Positions 16,842-25,515 of a stretch of DNA of 64,000 nt are shown here, piece by piece. The stretch is taken from positions 158,804 through 222,803 of the forward strand of contig NZ_OMPS01000009.1 in NCBI RefSeq assembly GCF_900313035.1. The letters run 5' to 3'. Each line of letters opens with the position of its first letter. Position 1 is the stretch's first letter. Under the pieces are notes generated by a model, which worked only from the letters and a program-made list of their open reading frames with translations, did no database searches and had not been told where the DNA came from. Origin of the DNA: Ruegeria sp. EL01 (GTDB lineage Bacteria; Pseudomonadota; Alphaproteobacteria; Rhodobacterales; Rhodobacteraceae). A program made the translations under genes and the position numbers.

Positions 16842-17720
16842 ATGGCACTTGATTACGCGTCCGATTTTTCAATGTCGCGGCAAGCGATGAAGGCCGAGTT
16901 ACTGGATGCTGAGACCGAGCTGCGGTTGGCATATGCCTGGCGCGACGAACGGGATGAACAGGCCCTGCATCGTCTGATCACGGCTTACATGCGGCTTGCT
17001 ATTTCGATGGCGGCCAAATTCAAGCGATATGGCGCGCCGATGAACGATTTGATCCAGGAGGCAGGTCTTGGGTTAATGAAAGCTGCAGACAAGTTCGACC
17101 CGGATCGCGGTGTGCGGTTTTCGACCTACGCAGTCTGGTGGATCAAAGCCAGCATTCAGGACTATGTTATGCGCAACTGGTCGATGGTACGAACCGGATC
17201 GACATCGTCGCAAAAATCACTGTTTTTCAACATGCGCCGCGTGCAGGCCCGTCTGGAACGCGAGGCAGCAAGCGAAGGACAGGAACTCGATAAACATCAG
17301 CTGCATCAGATGATAGCGACCGAAATCGGGGTGCCCTTGCGCGATGTCGAAATGATGGAAGGGCGTCTGTCAGGCTCGGACTTCTCGCTGAACGCGGTGC
17401 AATCGGCGGATGAGGACGGGCGCGAGTGGATAGATGCGCTTGAAGATGAACGGACGCAGGCTGCCGAAGAGGTCGAGCTTAATCACGACACGGAACAGCT
17501 GCGCGAATGGCTTTTGACAGCGATGAAATCGCTGAATGATCGCGAAAGATTTATCGTGCGCGAACGCAAGCTGCGCGAACCCGCCCGAACCCTTGAAAGC
17601 CTTGGAAATGAGCTGGGTTTGTCCAAGGAACGGGTGCGTCAGTTAGAGGCCGCGGCCTTCGGAAAAATGCGCAAGAACCTTGAAGCGCAATCGCGCGAGG
17701 TGCAACACTTCATCGCATGA
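16842..17720 (+). CDS. rpoH: RNA polymerase sigma-32 factor (RpoH, RpoHII-like)
   Basis: The product is a 292-residue sigma-70 family factor with region 2 at about 45-115, including DLIQEAGLGLMKAADKFDPDRGVRFSTYAVWWIKASIQDYVMRNW. The RpoH box QKSLFFNMRR is at 124-133. Region 4 is at about 225-280, with ESLGNELGLSKERVRQLEAAAFGKMRK. The box shows it is a heat-shock type sigma. Rhodobacteraceae carry two, one heat-responsive and one (RpoHII) used in singlet-oxygen stress; the divergence from E. coli favours RpoHII, which is inference. GGGGAGAG lies 6 bases before ATG 16842. The ChaN-like gene overlaps its stop in ATGA. Confidence 0.93.
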   Translation: MALDYASDFSMSRQAMKAELLDAETELRLAYAWRDERDEQALHRLITAYMRLAISMAAKFKRYGAPMNDLIQEAGLGLMKAADKFDPDRGVRFSTYAVWWIKASIQDYVMRNWSMVRTGSTSSQKSLFFNMRRVQARLEREAASEGQELDKHQLHQMIATEIGVPLRDVEMMEGRLSGSDFSLNAVQSADEDGREWIDALEDERTQAAEEVELNHDTEQLREWLLTAMKSLNDRERFIVRERKLREPARTLESLGNELGLSKERVRQLEAAAFGKMRKNLEAQSREVQHFIA

Positions 17721-18541
17721 AACAACTTGCGATTCTGGTGTGTTCAGTTGCGGTTACGGTTGCCATGGCGCGCCCGGGCCTGACCCAAGACCTGATCCCC
17801 GAAGATGCACTTGCGTCGATGCAATCCGCCGACGTGATCATCCTGGGAGAGGTTCATGACAACCCTCAGCATCATCTGGTGCAAACCGAGGCGATCGAAG
17901 CCATTGCGCCATCGGCTGTTGTCTGGGAAATGGTGACGGAAGAAGGCGCTCAGCGCCTTGCTCAAACGGCTGTGTCCAATCCGGAGGAGCTGGGCCGCAT
18001 CCTTAGGTGGGCTGAAACGGGTTGGCCACCGCTCAGCATGTACTATCCCGTGTTTCAGGCGTCGAACGCCCCGGTCTATGGCGCGATGGTGCCGCGCGCC
18101 GCAGCCCGGGCAGCGATGGAGCGTGGTGCAGCCACCGCGCTGGGCGCTGACGCAGCACGCTATGGGCTTACGGTTCCCCTGTCGCCAGAAAATCAGGCCG
18201 CGCGTGAAGCCGATCAACTTGCTGCCCATTGCAACGCCATACCGGCCGAGGCTTTGCCGCAGATGGTCGCCATCCAGCGGCTGCGAGACGCGGTTTTGGC
18301 GCGTGCAATCTTACGGGCAATGGATGAAACTGACGGTCCGGTTGCCGTGATCACAGGCAATGGTCACGCCCGCAAGGATCGTGGAATTCCTACATTCCTG
18401 TCTCGTCTGCAGCCGGACCTGAAAGTTTTTGCCATGGGTCAATCCGAGGATGGCGTCGTGGATGGCGCATTCGACGCAGTGATCGACAGCTTGGGCGTGG
18501 ATCGCGAAGACCCTTGCATAGCCTTCGAGACACAGAATTAA
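17717..18541 (+). CDS. ChaN family exported protein (haem-regulatory/DUF399)
   Basis: The 274-residue protein has a Sec signal peptide (MKQLAILVCSVAVTVAMARP...TQ) and then the ChaN domain: VIILGEVHDNPQHHLVQ, VWEMVTEEGAQ, W-x-x-TGWPPLSMYYPVFQ and, near the end, VAVITGNGHARKDRGIP. In Campylobacter ChaN binds a cofacial haem pair and is linked to iron. Its ATG overlaps the rpoH stop (ATGA), so expression is coupled to a stress sigma factor. No Cys lipobox was seen. Whether it binds haem here is inference from the family. Confidence 0.85.
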   Translation: MKQLAILVCSVAVTVAMARPGLTQDLIPEDALASMQSADVIILGEVHDNPQHHLVQTEAIEAIAPSAVVWEMVTEEGAQRLAQTAVSNPEELGRILRWAETGWPPLSMYYPVFQASNAPVYGAMVPRAAARAAMERGAATALGADAARYGLTVPLSPENQAAREADQLAAHCNAIPAEALPQMVAIQRLRDAVLARAILRAMDETDGPVAVITGNGHARKDRGIPTFLSRLQPDLKVFAMGQSEDGVVDGAFDAVIDSLGVDREDPCIAFETQN

Positions 18542-18604
18542 GCGCTGGAACTACGCGGTGGCGTTGCCTAATGTCGGGGCCGACCGGGACGGGAAGGGCT
18601 GAGC

Positions 18605-19801
18605 ATGCTGGCATCCAAACGTATTCTGCTGATCATTGGCGGAGGGATCGCGGCCTACAAGTCGTTGGATCTGATCCGGCGGATCAAGGAACGCGGGGTG
18701 ACAGTTACCCCGGTTCTGACCCGCGCCGCCGAAGAATTTGTGACACCACTCTCGGTGTCGGCGCTGGCGGGCGAGAAGGCTTATCGCGACCTTTTTGATC
18801 TGACGGACGAGGCCGAGATGGGGCATATCCAATTATCCCGCTCCGCTGATTTGATCGTCGTCGCCCCGACTACTGCAGACATGTTGGGCAAAATGGCGGG
18901 GGGGCTGGCGAATGATCTGGCCTCGACCCTGCTGATGGCAACAGATACGCCCGTTTTGTGCGCCCCGGCCATGAATGTGCGTATGTGGGAGCATCCGGCA
19001 ACGCAGCGCAATCTGGAACAGTTAAAGGAAGATGGCGTGCGTTTTGTCGGCCCTAATGAGGGTGATATGGCGTGTGGCGAATACGGCCCGGGACGGATGT
19101 CAGAACCGTCGGAGGTTGTTGCCGCAATCGAGGCACAGCTTGCTGATGGCCCGTTAAAAGGGAAACGAATTCTGGTCACGTCCGGTCCGACCCATGAACC
19201 TATCGATCCGGTGCGTTACATCGCCAACCGGTCATCAGGGGCACAGGGAACCGCGCTGGCCCGTGCTCTGTCTGCGTTGGGCGCTGATGTGGTATTCGTC
19301 ACTGGCCCAGCCGATGTGCCGCCACCCGATGGCGTGCAGGTTGTGTGTGTCGAAACCGCGCAACAAATGTCGGATGCGGTCGATGCGGCACTTCCGGTCG
19401 ATGCGGGTGTCTTTGCTGCGGCCGTCGCGGATTGGCACGTGGCCGGGGCCTCGGATCGCAAACTGAAGAAAAGTCGGGATGGGCTGCCATCGCTGGCGTT
19501 TGCCGAAAACCCGGATATTCTGAAACGCGTCTCGCATATGAAACAGGGGCGTCCGGCGCTTGTGGTTGGATTTGCCGCCGAGACAAATGACGTTCTTGAA
19601 AACGCAACTGCCAAGCGGGATCGGAAGGGGTGCGACTGGATCGTGGCCAATGATGTGAGCCCGACCACCGGTATCATGGGCGGGTCCGAGAACGCGGTCG
19701 TTCTGATCTCCAACTCTGGCGTTGAAGAATGGCCGCGCATGGGCAAAGACGCCGTGGCTGACCGTCTGGCGCAGAAAATTGCTGTGGCTCTGGCAGGTTG
19801 A
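18605..19801 (+). CDS. coaBC: Bifunctional phosphopantothenoylcysteine decarboxylase/phosphopantothenate-cysteine ligase
   Basis: This 398-residue enzyme performs two steps of coenzyme A synthesis: CTP-dependent ligation of cysteine to 4'-phosphopantothenate and FMN-dependent decarboxylation. The CoaC part (1-180) starts KRILLIIGGGIAAYKSLDLIRR and holds APAMNVRMWEHPATQRN, the PxMNxxMW motif. The CoaB part has LVTSGPTHEPIDPVRYIANRSSGAQG and the loop DRKLKKS. Order and length are standard. GGGAAGGG lies upstream of ATG 18605. The dut gene follows after 30 bases, a very common pairing. Confidence 0.95.
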   Translation: MLASKRILLIIGGGIAAYKSLDLIRRIKERGVTVTPVLTRAAEEFVTPLSVSALAGEKAYRDLFDLTDEAEMGHIQLSRSADLIVVAPTTADMLGKMAGGLANDLASTLLMATDTPVLCAPAMNVRMWEHPATQRNLEQLKEDGVRFVGPNEGDMACGEYGPGRMSEPSEVVAAIEAQLADGPLKGKRILVTSGPTHEPIDPVRYIANRSSGAQGTALARALSALGADVVFVTGPADVPPPDGVQVVCVETAQQMSDAVDAALPVDAGVFAAAVADWHVAGASDRKLKKSRDGLPSLAFAENPDILKRVSHMKQGRPALVVGFAAETNDVLENATAKRDRKGCDWIVANDVSPTTGIMGGSENAVVLISNSGVEEWPRMGKDAVADRLAQKIAVALAG

Positions 19802-19831
19802 AGTTGTAGCCCTGAAAGAAGAGGTAAAGAA

Positions 19832-20287
19832 ATGGTCGCAATTCGTGTGATCCGCGAAGAAGGCGCTGACGCATCCGTGGCTTTGCCCGGGTATGAAACG
19901 CCCGGGGCGGCCGGTGCGGATGTTCGTGCGAACCTGCCAAATGGCACACCGATTGTGTTGGAACCCGGTCAGCGCGCTTTGGTGCCCACCGGTCTGCGGA
20001 TCGAGATCCCTTTGGGGTACGAAGTCCAGGTCCGGCCACGCTCGGGCCTGGCGCTGAAACATGGGATCACACTGCCGAATACGCCGGGCACCATCGACAG
20101 CGATTATCGCGGGCCATTGGGAGTGATCCTGATGAATGCGGGCCAAGAACGGTTTGAAGTGACCCACGGCGAGCGCATCGCCCAGCTGGTGATGGCCCCG
20201 GTCGTTCAGGCGGCATTCGAGTTGGCCGATGCTTTGGGTGATACCGAGCGCGGAGCAGGTGGTTTCGGCTCCACCGGACGCGGCTGA
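19832..20287 (+). CDS. dut: dUTP diphosphatase
   Basis: The product is a 151-residue trimeric dUTPase that converts dUTP to dUMP and PPi, keeping uracil out of DNA. All five motifs are present: [49 protein letters not shown], and the C-terminal arm [23 protein letters not shown] precedes ATG 19832. Its TGA overlaps the ATG of the membrane-anchored MoeB-like gene by one base (TGATG), so the two are coupled. Confidence 0.96.
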   Translation: MVAIRVIREEGADASVALPGYETPGAAGADVRANLPNGTPIVLEPGQRALVPTGLRIEIPLGYEVQVRPRSGLALKHGITLPNTPGTIDSDYRGPLGVILMNAGQERFEVTHGERIAQLVMAPVVQAAFELADALGDTERGAGGFGSTGRG

Positions 20288-21336
20288 TGCTGTTGGTTCT
20301 GATCCTCGCTGCTGGATTGTGGGGGATCGGGTATCTCGCCCGTGTGTCTCGTGCGGCGCGCATGCTGTCGATTGGCGTCCTGCTGGGTGGCGTTGTTCTG
20401 GCGCAGCTGATCCTGCCGGACGGGCATCCCTTGCGTGAAGCAACAGGTGGATCTGCCGCCTTGTGGCTGATGATGATGGGGTTTGTTGCGTTGGTTTTGT
20501 TGTACGGTCGAGGGTTGAAGGCGCTACGGAAACGTGCGGATCAAACGTCGGCACAGAAGCCAGACGCACCGTCTGACCGTTTCACCGAAACCGAACTGAA
20601 CCGCTATGCCCGTCACATCGTCCTTCGTGAATTAGGTGGGCCGGGGCAGAAAAAGCTCAAAAAAGCGCGTGTGCTGGTGATCGGCGCTGGCGGGTTGGGG
20701 GCACCGGCGCTGCAATACCTTGCGGCTGCTGGTGTCGGTACGATTGGGGTGATCGACGATGACGTCGTCGAAAATGCCAATCTGCAGCGGCAAGTGATCC
20801 ATCGCGATGCCAATATCGGAATGCCCAAAGTGTTTTCCGCGCAGCAGGCGATGGAGGCACAAAACCCGAATGTTGTGGTCTTGCCTTATCATCGTCGCCT
20901 TGATGAAGAGATCGCGCTGGACTTGTTCGCTGACTTTGATCTGATCCTCGATGGCACCGACAATTTCGAAACGCGCTATCTGGCGAACAGAACTGCGGTG
21001 GCGGCGGGAAAGCCATTGATTTCGGGGGCATTGTCCCAATGGGAAGGGCAGTTGAGTATCTTTGACCCGACCAACGGCGCCCCGTGTTACCAGTGTATCT
21101 TTCCAGAAGCGCCGGCTGATGGTCTGGCACCGTCCTGTGCCGAAGCGGGCGTGATCGGGCCATTACCCGGTGTGGTGGGATCGATGATGGCGGTTGAGGC
21201 GATCAAGGTGATCACCGGCGCAGGTATGGCCCTGCGTGGCGAGATGCTCATCTATGATGCGCTTTACGGCGAAAGCCGAAAGATCACGTTGTCACGCCGC
21301 GCCGATTGCCCAATTTGTGGCACCGTAACGGAATAA
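20287..21336 (+). CDS. HesA/MoeB/ThiF family adenylyltransferase with N-terminal membrane anchor
   Basis: The 349-residue protein has an unusual N-terminal extension of about 85 residues with two or three hydrophobic segments (1-18, 26-42 and 56-73) ending in basic RGLKALRKR. The E1-like domain then starts LNRYARHIVLRELGGPGQKKL. It has VLVIGAGGLGAPALQYLAAAGVG (ATP binding), DDDVVENANLQRQ, a catalytic Cys region LAPSCAEAGVIGPLPGV, and zinc pairs CYQC and CPIC. MoeB/ThiF enzymes adenylate the C-terminus of MoaD/ThiS-type sulfur carriers. No partner carrier is in this window. The anchor places the enzyme at the cytoplasmic face of the inner membrane. It is coupled to dut. Confidence 0.88.
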   Translation: MLLVLILAAGLWGIGYLARVSRAARMLSIGVLLGGVVLAQLILPDGHPLREATGGSAALWLMMMGFVALVLLYGRGLKALRKRADQTSAQKPDAPSDRFTETELNRYARHIVLRELGGPGQKKLKKARVLVIGAGGLGAPALQYLAAAGVGTIGVIDDDVVENANLQRQVIHRDANIGMPKVFSAQQAMEAQNPNVVVLPYHRRLDEEIALDLFADFDLILDGTDNFETRYLANRTAVAAGKPLISGALSQWEGQLSIFDPTNGAPCYQCIFPEAPADGLAPSCAEAGVIGPLPGVVGSMMAVEAIKVITGAGMALRGEMLIYDALYGESRKITLSRRADCPICGTVTE

Positions 21337-21398
21337 CTGCGGATCGCACTGGATCATCTGATCAAGCCTGCATAGCTATAGGGTCAAAGGAGACCCGA

Positions 21399-23414
21399 AT
21401 GACCAACCCGATCCTGTCCGATTGGACCACGCCCTTCGAAATTGCCCCATTTGCTGACATTTCGGATGATGATTTCGCCCCCGCTCTGGATCAGGCGATG
21501 CAGGCACATAACACCCAGATTCATGCGATTGCTAAGAACCCGCAGCTGTCAACCTTCGCCAATACAGTCGAAGCATTGGAGGCCGCAGGCGAGCAACTAG
21601 ATAAGGTTCTGTCGGTCTTTTTCACCATTGCCGGTGCGGACAGCAACGCAAAACGCGAAGAATTGCAGCGCGCGTTTTCTCCGAAACTGTCGGCGCATTT
21701 CTCGGGCATTTCGTCGAACAAAGCGCTGTTTCAGCGAGTGGCGGACTTGTGGGACCATCGGGATGAGTTGGACCTGAGCGATGAGCAGGCCCGCGTCTTG
21801 ATGCTGACCCATCGCAGTTTTGTCCGCGCGGGTGCCGCATTGCAGGGCGATGACGATGCAAGGATGCAAGACATCAAGTCGCGCCTTGCGACGCTGGGTA
21901 CGTCGTTCACGCAAAACCTGTTGGCGGATGAGCGGGATTGGTACATGGATCTGTCCGAAGACGATTTGCAGGGCCTGCCGGATTTCGTCACTGACACGGC
22001 CCGGGCCGCAGGTCAGGAGAAGGGGGCGGAAGCGGCAATCGTCACGCTTTCACGGTCGCTGATTGTGCCTTTCCTGCAATTCTCACCGCGTCGCGACCTG
22101 CGGGAAAAGGCCTATCGCGCCTGGGCTGCGCGTGGTGCAAATGGTGGCGAAACCGACAACCGCGCCATTGCCGCGGAAATCTTGGCATTGCGTCAGGAAC
22201 GGGCGAAGCTGCTGGGATACGGCAGCTTTGCCGAGTACAAGCTTGAAACTGAAATGGCCCGCTCGCCTGATCGCGTCCGCGATTTGTTGATGCAGGTGTG
22301 GGAGCCTGCCAAATCCCGTGCAGATGCGGATGCAGGTCTTTTGACACAGATGATGCAGGACGATGGCATCAATGGTCCGCTGGAAGCATGGGACTGGCGA
22401 TACTACGCAGAGAAACGCCGGAAAGCCGAGCACGACTTGGATGAGGCAGTTTTGAAGCCCTATCTGCAACTTGATCGGATGATCGAGGCTTCGTTTGCCT
22501 GCGCCAATCGCCTGTTTGGTTTAGAGTTTGCACCGCTGGATGTAGCGCTCTACCATCCGGATTGCCGGGCATGGGAGGTGACGCGGAAGGGGCGTCATGT
22601 TGCGGTGTTCATTGGCGACTATTTTGCACGCGGCTCAAAGCGGTCTGGTGCGTGGTGTAGTGCGATGCGGGCACAAGCGAAATTTCCAAAGGTACAGACC
22701 CCCGTGGTCATCAATGTCTGCAACTTTGCCAAGGGCGATCCTGCGCTGCTGTCTTATGATGATGCGCGCACGCTGTTTCACGAATTCGGCCACGCGTTGC
22801 ACCAGATGCTGTCCAATGTGACCTATGAGAGTATCTCGGGGACAAGCGTTGCGCGCGATTTTGTGGAACTGCCCAGCCAGCTGTATGAGCACTGGCTTGA
22901 AGTGCCCGAAGTTCTGGCCGAATTCGCAACCCATGCGGAAACCGGCGAACCGATGCCGCAAGAAATGCTGGAGAAGGTCCTGCAAGCCGCGAACTTCGAT
23001 CAGGGGTTCCAGACCGTGGAATACGTTGCTTCGGCTTTGGTTGATCTGGCGTTTCACGACGGCGACGCGCCAGCGGACCCAATGGCGAAGCAAGCTGAGG
23101 TTCTTGCTGAAATCGGGATGCCTCAGGCGATCAGTATGCGCCATGCGACCCCACATTTTGCCCATGTGTTTGCGGGTGATGGCTACAGTTCCGGCTACTA
23201 CAGCTATATGTGGTCCGAAGTTATGGATGCAGATGCTTTCGCGGCTTTTGAAGAGGCCGGAGGCGCCTTTGATCCGGAACGGGCCAAGGCGCTTGAGGAG
23301 AACATCCTGTCGACTGGTGGATCGCGCGAGGCAGAAGATCTGTATCTGGCGTTTCGTGGTCGCCTGCCCGGCGTAGAGGCGCTGCTCAAAGGGCGCGGGT
23401 TGGTCGCGGCGTAA
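21399..23414 (+). CDS. M3 family oligopeptidase (oligopeptidase A/Dcp type)
   Basis: The product is a 671-residue zinc metallopeptidase of clan MA. The active site HEFGH starts at residue 461 in LFHEFGHALHQMLSNVTYESISGTSVARDFVELPSQ; the downstream Glu ligand lies in DFVELPSQ. The N-terminal helical half and the C-terminal HATPHFAHVFAGDGYSSGYYSYMWSEVMDADAF are typical of Dcp/OpdA. No signal peptide is visible, so it is cytosolic and would degrade short peptides from proteolysis. ATG 21399 is preceded by AAAGGAGA at ideal spacing; an in-frame upstream start would overlap the moeB-like gene and lacks support. Dcp and PrlC cannot be separated here. Confidence 0.93.
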   Translation: MTNPILSDWTTPFEIAPFADISDDDFAPALDQAMQAHNTQIHAIAKNPQLSTFANTVEALEAAGEQLDKVLSVFFTIAGADSNAKREELQRAFSPKLSAHFSGISSNKALFQRVADLWDHRDELDLSDEQARVLMLTHRSFVRAGAALQGDDDARMQDIKSRLATLGTSFTQNLLADERDWYMDLSEDDLQGLPDFVTDTARAAGQEKGAEAAIVTLSRSLIVPFLQFSPRRDLREKAYRAWAARGANGGETDNRAIAAEILALRQERAKLLGYGSFAEYKLETEMARSPDRVRDLLMQVWEPAKSRADADAGLLTQMMQDDGINGPLEAWDWRYYAEKRRKAEHDLDEAVLKPYLQLDRMIEASFACANRLFGLEFAPLDVALYHPDCRAWEVTRKGRHVAVFIGDYFARGSKRSGAWCSAMRAQAKFPKVQTPVVINVCNFAKGDPALLSYDDARTLFHEFGHALHQMLSNVTYESISGTSVARDFVELPSQLYEHWLEVPEVLAEFATHAETGEPMPQEMLEKVLQAANFDQGFQTVEYVASALVDLAFHDGDAPADPMAKQAEVLAEIGMPQAISMRHATPHFAHVFAGDGYSSGYYSYMWSEVMDADAFAAFEEAGGAFDPERAKALEENILSTGGSREAEDLYLAFRGRLPGVEALLKGRGLVAA

Positions 23415-23427
23415 GAAAACTGGGCCG

Positions 23428-24360
23428 TCAGTAGCCTAACTGGCGGTCCACCAGATGCAGAAATGACTCACCCGCTTCGCCTCTGCGAATGTTCTCGCAA
23501 ATTACCTGCGCGGCGGTGAACGGGCGGGTTTCTGATGCGATATGCGGTGTGACGGTCACGTTGGGATGTGCCCAGTAGGTGTGCTCGGGTGGCAGCGGTT
23601 CAATACGGAACACATCCAGCGTCGCATGACCAACCTGACCCGAGTTCAAAGCGTCGAGCAGGGCATCATCATTGATAAACGGGCCGCGGCCCGGGTTGAT
23701 GATCCGGGCGCCCTTGGGAAGCAGCGCCAGGGTTTTGGCATTCATCGTGTTTTCCGTTGCTGGCGTGTCAGGGAGCAACAGCACCACAATCTCGGCTTGG
23801 GACAGCGCTGATTTCAAACCGTCCGCCCCGTGCAGACAGGTCACGCCGGGGATCTCTTTCTGCGTTCGGCTCCAACCAATGACCTGAAAATTTAGTGCGG
23901 AGAGAGCTTTTACCACGGCTTGTCCCAATGCACCAAGGCCCAGCACGCAAACTTTGCGTTCGGTGGCAAGAGGCGGTACATCCGAGGTCCAGACACCGTC
24001 CTGAACTTTGATGTGTTTATCCATCCCAAGGTGGTAGCGCAGAACATGGCCAATGACCCACTCGGTCATGCCCTGGGTCAGCCCGTGATCCACCATGCGC
24101 GCCAACGGGACGGTCAGAGTTTCATTTCCTGCAATGGTTTCGACCCCGGCCCAAAGGCTGAGTACGGCTTTGAGCCGCGTAAGCGGTGTGAAATCCTGCA
24201 GACCGCCATTTGGGGCGTAGACCACATAATCTACCTGATCCGGCTCAAACTCCGTCGACAATCTAAAATTCAGCCCGGCGTCGTTGAGGCCCTTGGTCAG
24301 CAGTGGTTCGTACACAGGCCAAAGGGCAGGGCGCGCGGAAAACAGGACGTTCACGGGCAT
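23428..24360 (-). CDS. D-2-hydroxyacid dehydrogenase, glyoxylate/hydroxypyruvate reductase A-like
   Basis: The 310-residue NAD(P)-dependent enzyme has Rossmann motif VCVLGLGALGQAVVKAL, catalytic Arg/Glu region NPGRGPFINDDALLDALNSG, and C-terminal His in VTVTPHIASETRP. The N-terminal MPVNVLFSARPALWPVYEPLLTKGL and length match GhrA-type reductases acting on glyoxylate, hydroxypyruvate or phenylpyruvate. The substrate cannot be fixed from sequence. It lies 15 bases downstream of rodA on the same strand and may be at the end of the mre transcript. It is convergent with the M3 peptidase. Confidence 0.88.
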   Translation of the reverse strand: MPVNVLFSARPALWPVYEPLLTKGLNDAGLNFRLSTEFEPDQVDYVVYAPNGGLQDFTPLTRLKAVLSLWAGVETIAGNETLTVPLARMVDHGLTQGMTEWVIGHVLRYHLGMDKHIKVQDGVWTSDVPPLATERKVCVLGLGALGQAVVKALSALNFQVIGWSRTQKEIPGVTCLHGADGLKSALSQAEIVVLLLPDTPATENTMNAKTLALLPKGARIINPGRGPFINDDALLDALNSGQVGHATLDVFRIEPLPPEHTYWAHPNVTVTPHIASETRPFTAAQVICENIRRGEAGESFLHLVDRQLGY

Positions 24361-24375
24361 TGAGGGCCTTTCAGA

Positions 24376-25515
24376 TCAACGAGGTCGGTGAATATGGGCG
24401 CTTTGCACGATGCCAAAGGCTGCCATCAGGACCAGCATCGCCGACCCGCCATAGCTGACCATAGGTAGGGGGACGCCAACGACAGGAGCAAGCCCCATAA
24501 CCATCGACATGTTGACGGCGAAGAACAGGAAGAAGTTCAACGAAATGCCAAGTGTCACCAGAGACGAGAACCGATCCCGGGTTGACAGTGCCGTTACCAG
24601 ACAGAAAATCAGGATCAGTGTGTAGAGCACCAAGAGGGTAATCCCGCCGACGAACCCGAATTCTTCGGCCAGCGTTGTGAAGATGAAGTCCGTGTGTTTC
24701 TCGGGCAGGAAGTTCAGGCGTGATTGCGTGCCCTGCATGAACCCGCGCCCGTTCCAGCCACCGGACCCCAAAGCGATTTTCGACTGCGTGATGTGATAGC
24801 CCGCGCCCAATGGGTCGGTGGACGGGTCCAGAAACGTATCGATGCGGCGAAACTGGTAGTCTTTGAGCAATTGCCATTCGGTGCCCCGACTGTTGAACAC
24901 GGTGGCAATCAGGCCGACGATGGCGGCAATGACCGCGGCGAAATAGGCCCAATGCACACCGGCCAGAAACATTAACCCGCCACCTGCGGCCAACAATAGG
25001 ATCGAAGTGCCAAGGTCGGGTTGGCGCAACACCATGAATGTCGGGATCAGGATAAGGATAACGGGGATTATCACCCACAACGGCCGCGAAGTTTTGTAAG
25101 ATGGCAGCCAGTCGTAGTAAGCTGCCAGCAGCATGACCAGCGTGACTTTCATCACCTCGGACGGTTGTAGGCGCATGAACCCAAGGTCAATCCAGCGCTG
25201 AGCCCCCATCCCGACGGTCCCGAACAGCTCGACAAAAATCAGCAAAGCGATAGCGCCCAGATAGGCCAATACCGACATGTTCCGCCAGAACCAGATCGGC
25301 ACCAAAGCGATGATGAACATCACCACCAAGCCAAGGCCAAACCGTTCCATTTGCGGCTCGGCCCAGGGCATCCAAGATCCGCCTGCTACTGAATACAGCA
25401 TCAGGAATCCGGCGCAGGCCGCGCTGATGAGCAGCAGCGTCAGTGGCCAGTTCATGTAGAAGAATTTGCGAAATCCGGACGGCGTGGATTTGACGGCATA
25501 TTCAAGATAACTCAT
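24376..25515 (-). CDS. rodA: RodA, SEDS-family peptidoglycan glycosyltransferase
   Basis: The 379-residue polytopic membrane protein polymerises glycan strands during lateral growth with PBP2. SEDS signatures include FGTVGMGAQRWIDLGFMRLQPSEVMK, with the R-W-I and QPSE-x-x-K motifs, and KHTDFIFTTLAEEFGFVGG, which contains the conserved E-x-G-F. MGLAPVVGVPLPMVSYGGSAML is the C-terminal signature. Its ATG overlaps the PBP2 stop in ATGA. It is last in the mreB-mreC-mreD-mrdA-rodA elongasome cluster. Confidence 0.96.
   Translation of the reverse strand: MSYLEYAVKSTPSGFRKFFYMNWPLTLLLISAACAGFLMLYSVAGGSWMPWAEPQMERFGLGLVVMFIIALVPIWFWRNMSVLAYLGAIALLIFVELFGTVGMGAQRWIDLGFMRLQPSEVMKVTLVMLLAAYYDWLPSYKTSRPLWVIIPVILILIPTFMVLRQPDLGTSILLLAAGGGLMFLAGVHWAYFAAVIAAIVGLIATVFNSRGTEWQLLKDYQFRRIDTFLDPSTDPLGAGYHITQSKIALGSGGWNGRGFMQGTQSRLNFLPEKHTDFIFTTLAEEFGFVGGITLLVLYTLILIFCLVTALSTRDRFSSLVTLGISLNFFLFFAVNMSMVMGLAPVVGVPLPMVSYGGSAMLVLMAAFGIVQSAHIHRPR

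Noticed and set aside
19235..20569. Long open frame (444 codons) on the minus strand over coaBC, dut and the moeB-like gene
   Set aside because: It is antisense to three confidently identified genes, has no family motif and mirrors their GC-rich codon pattern.
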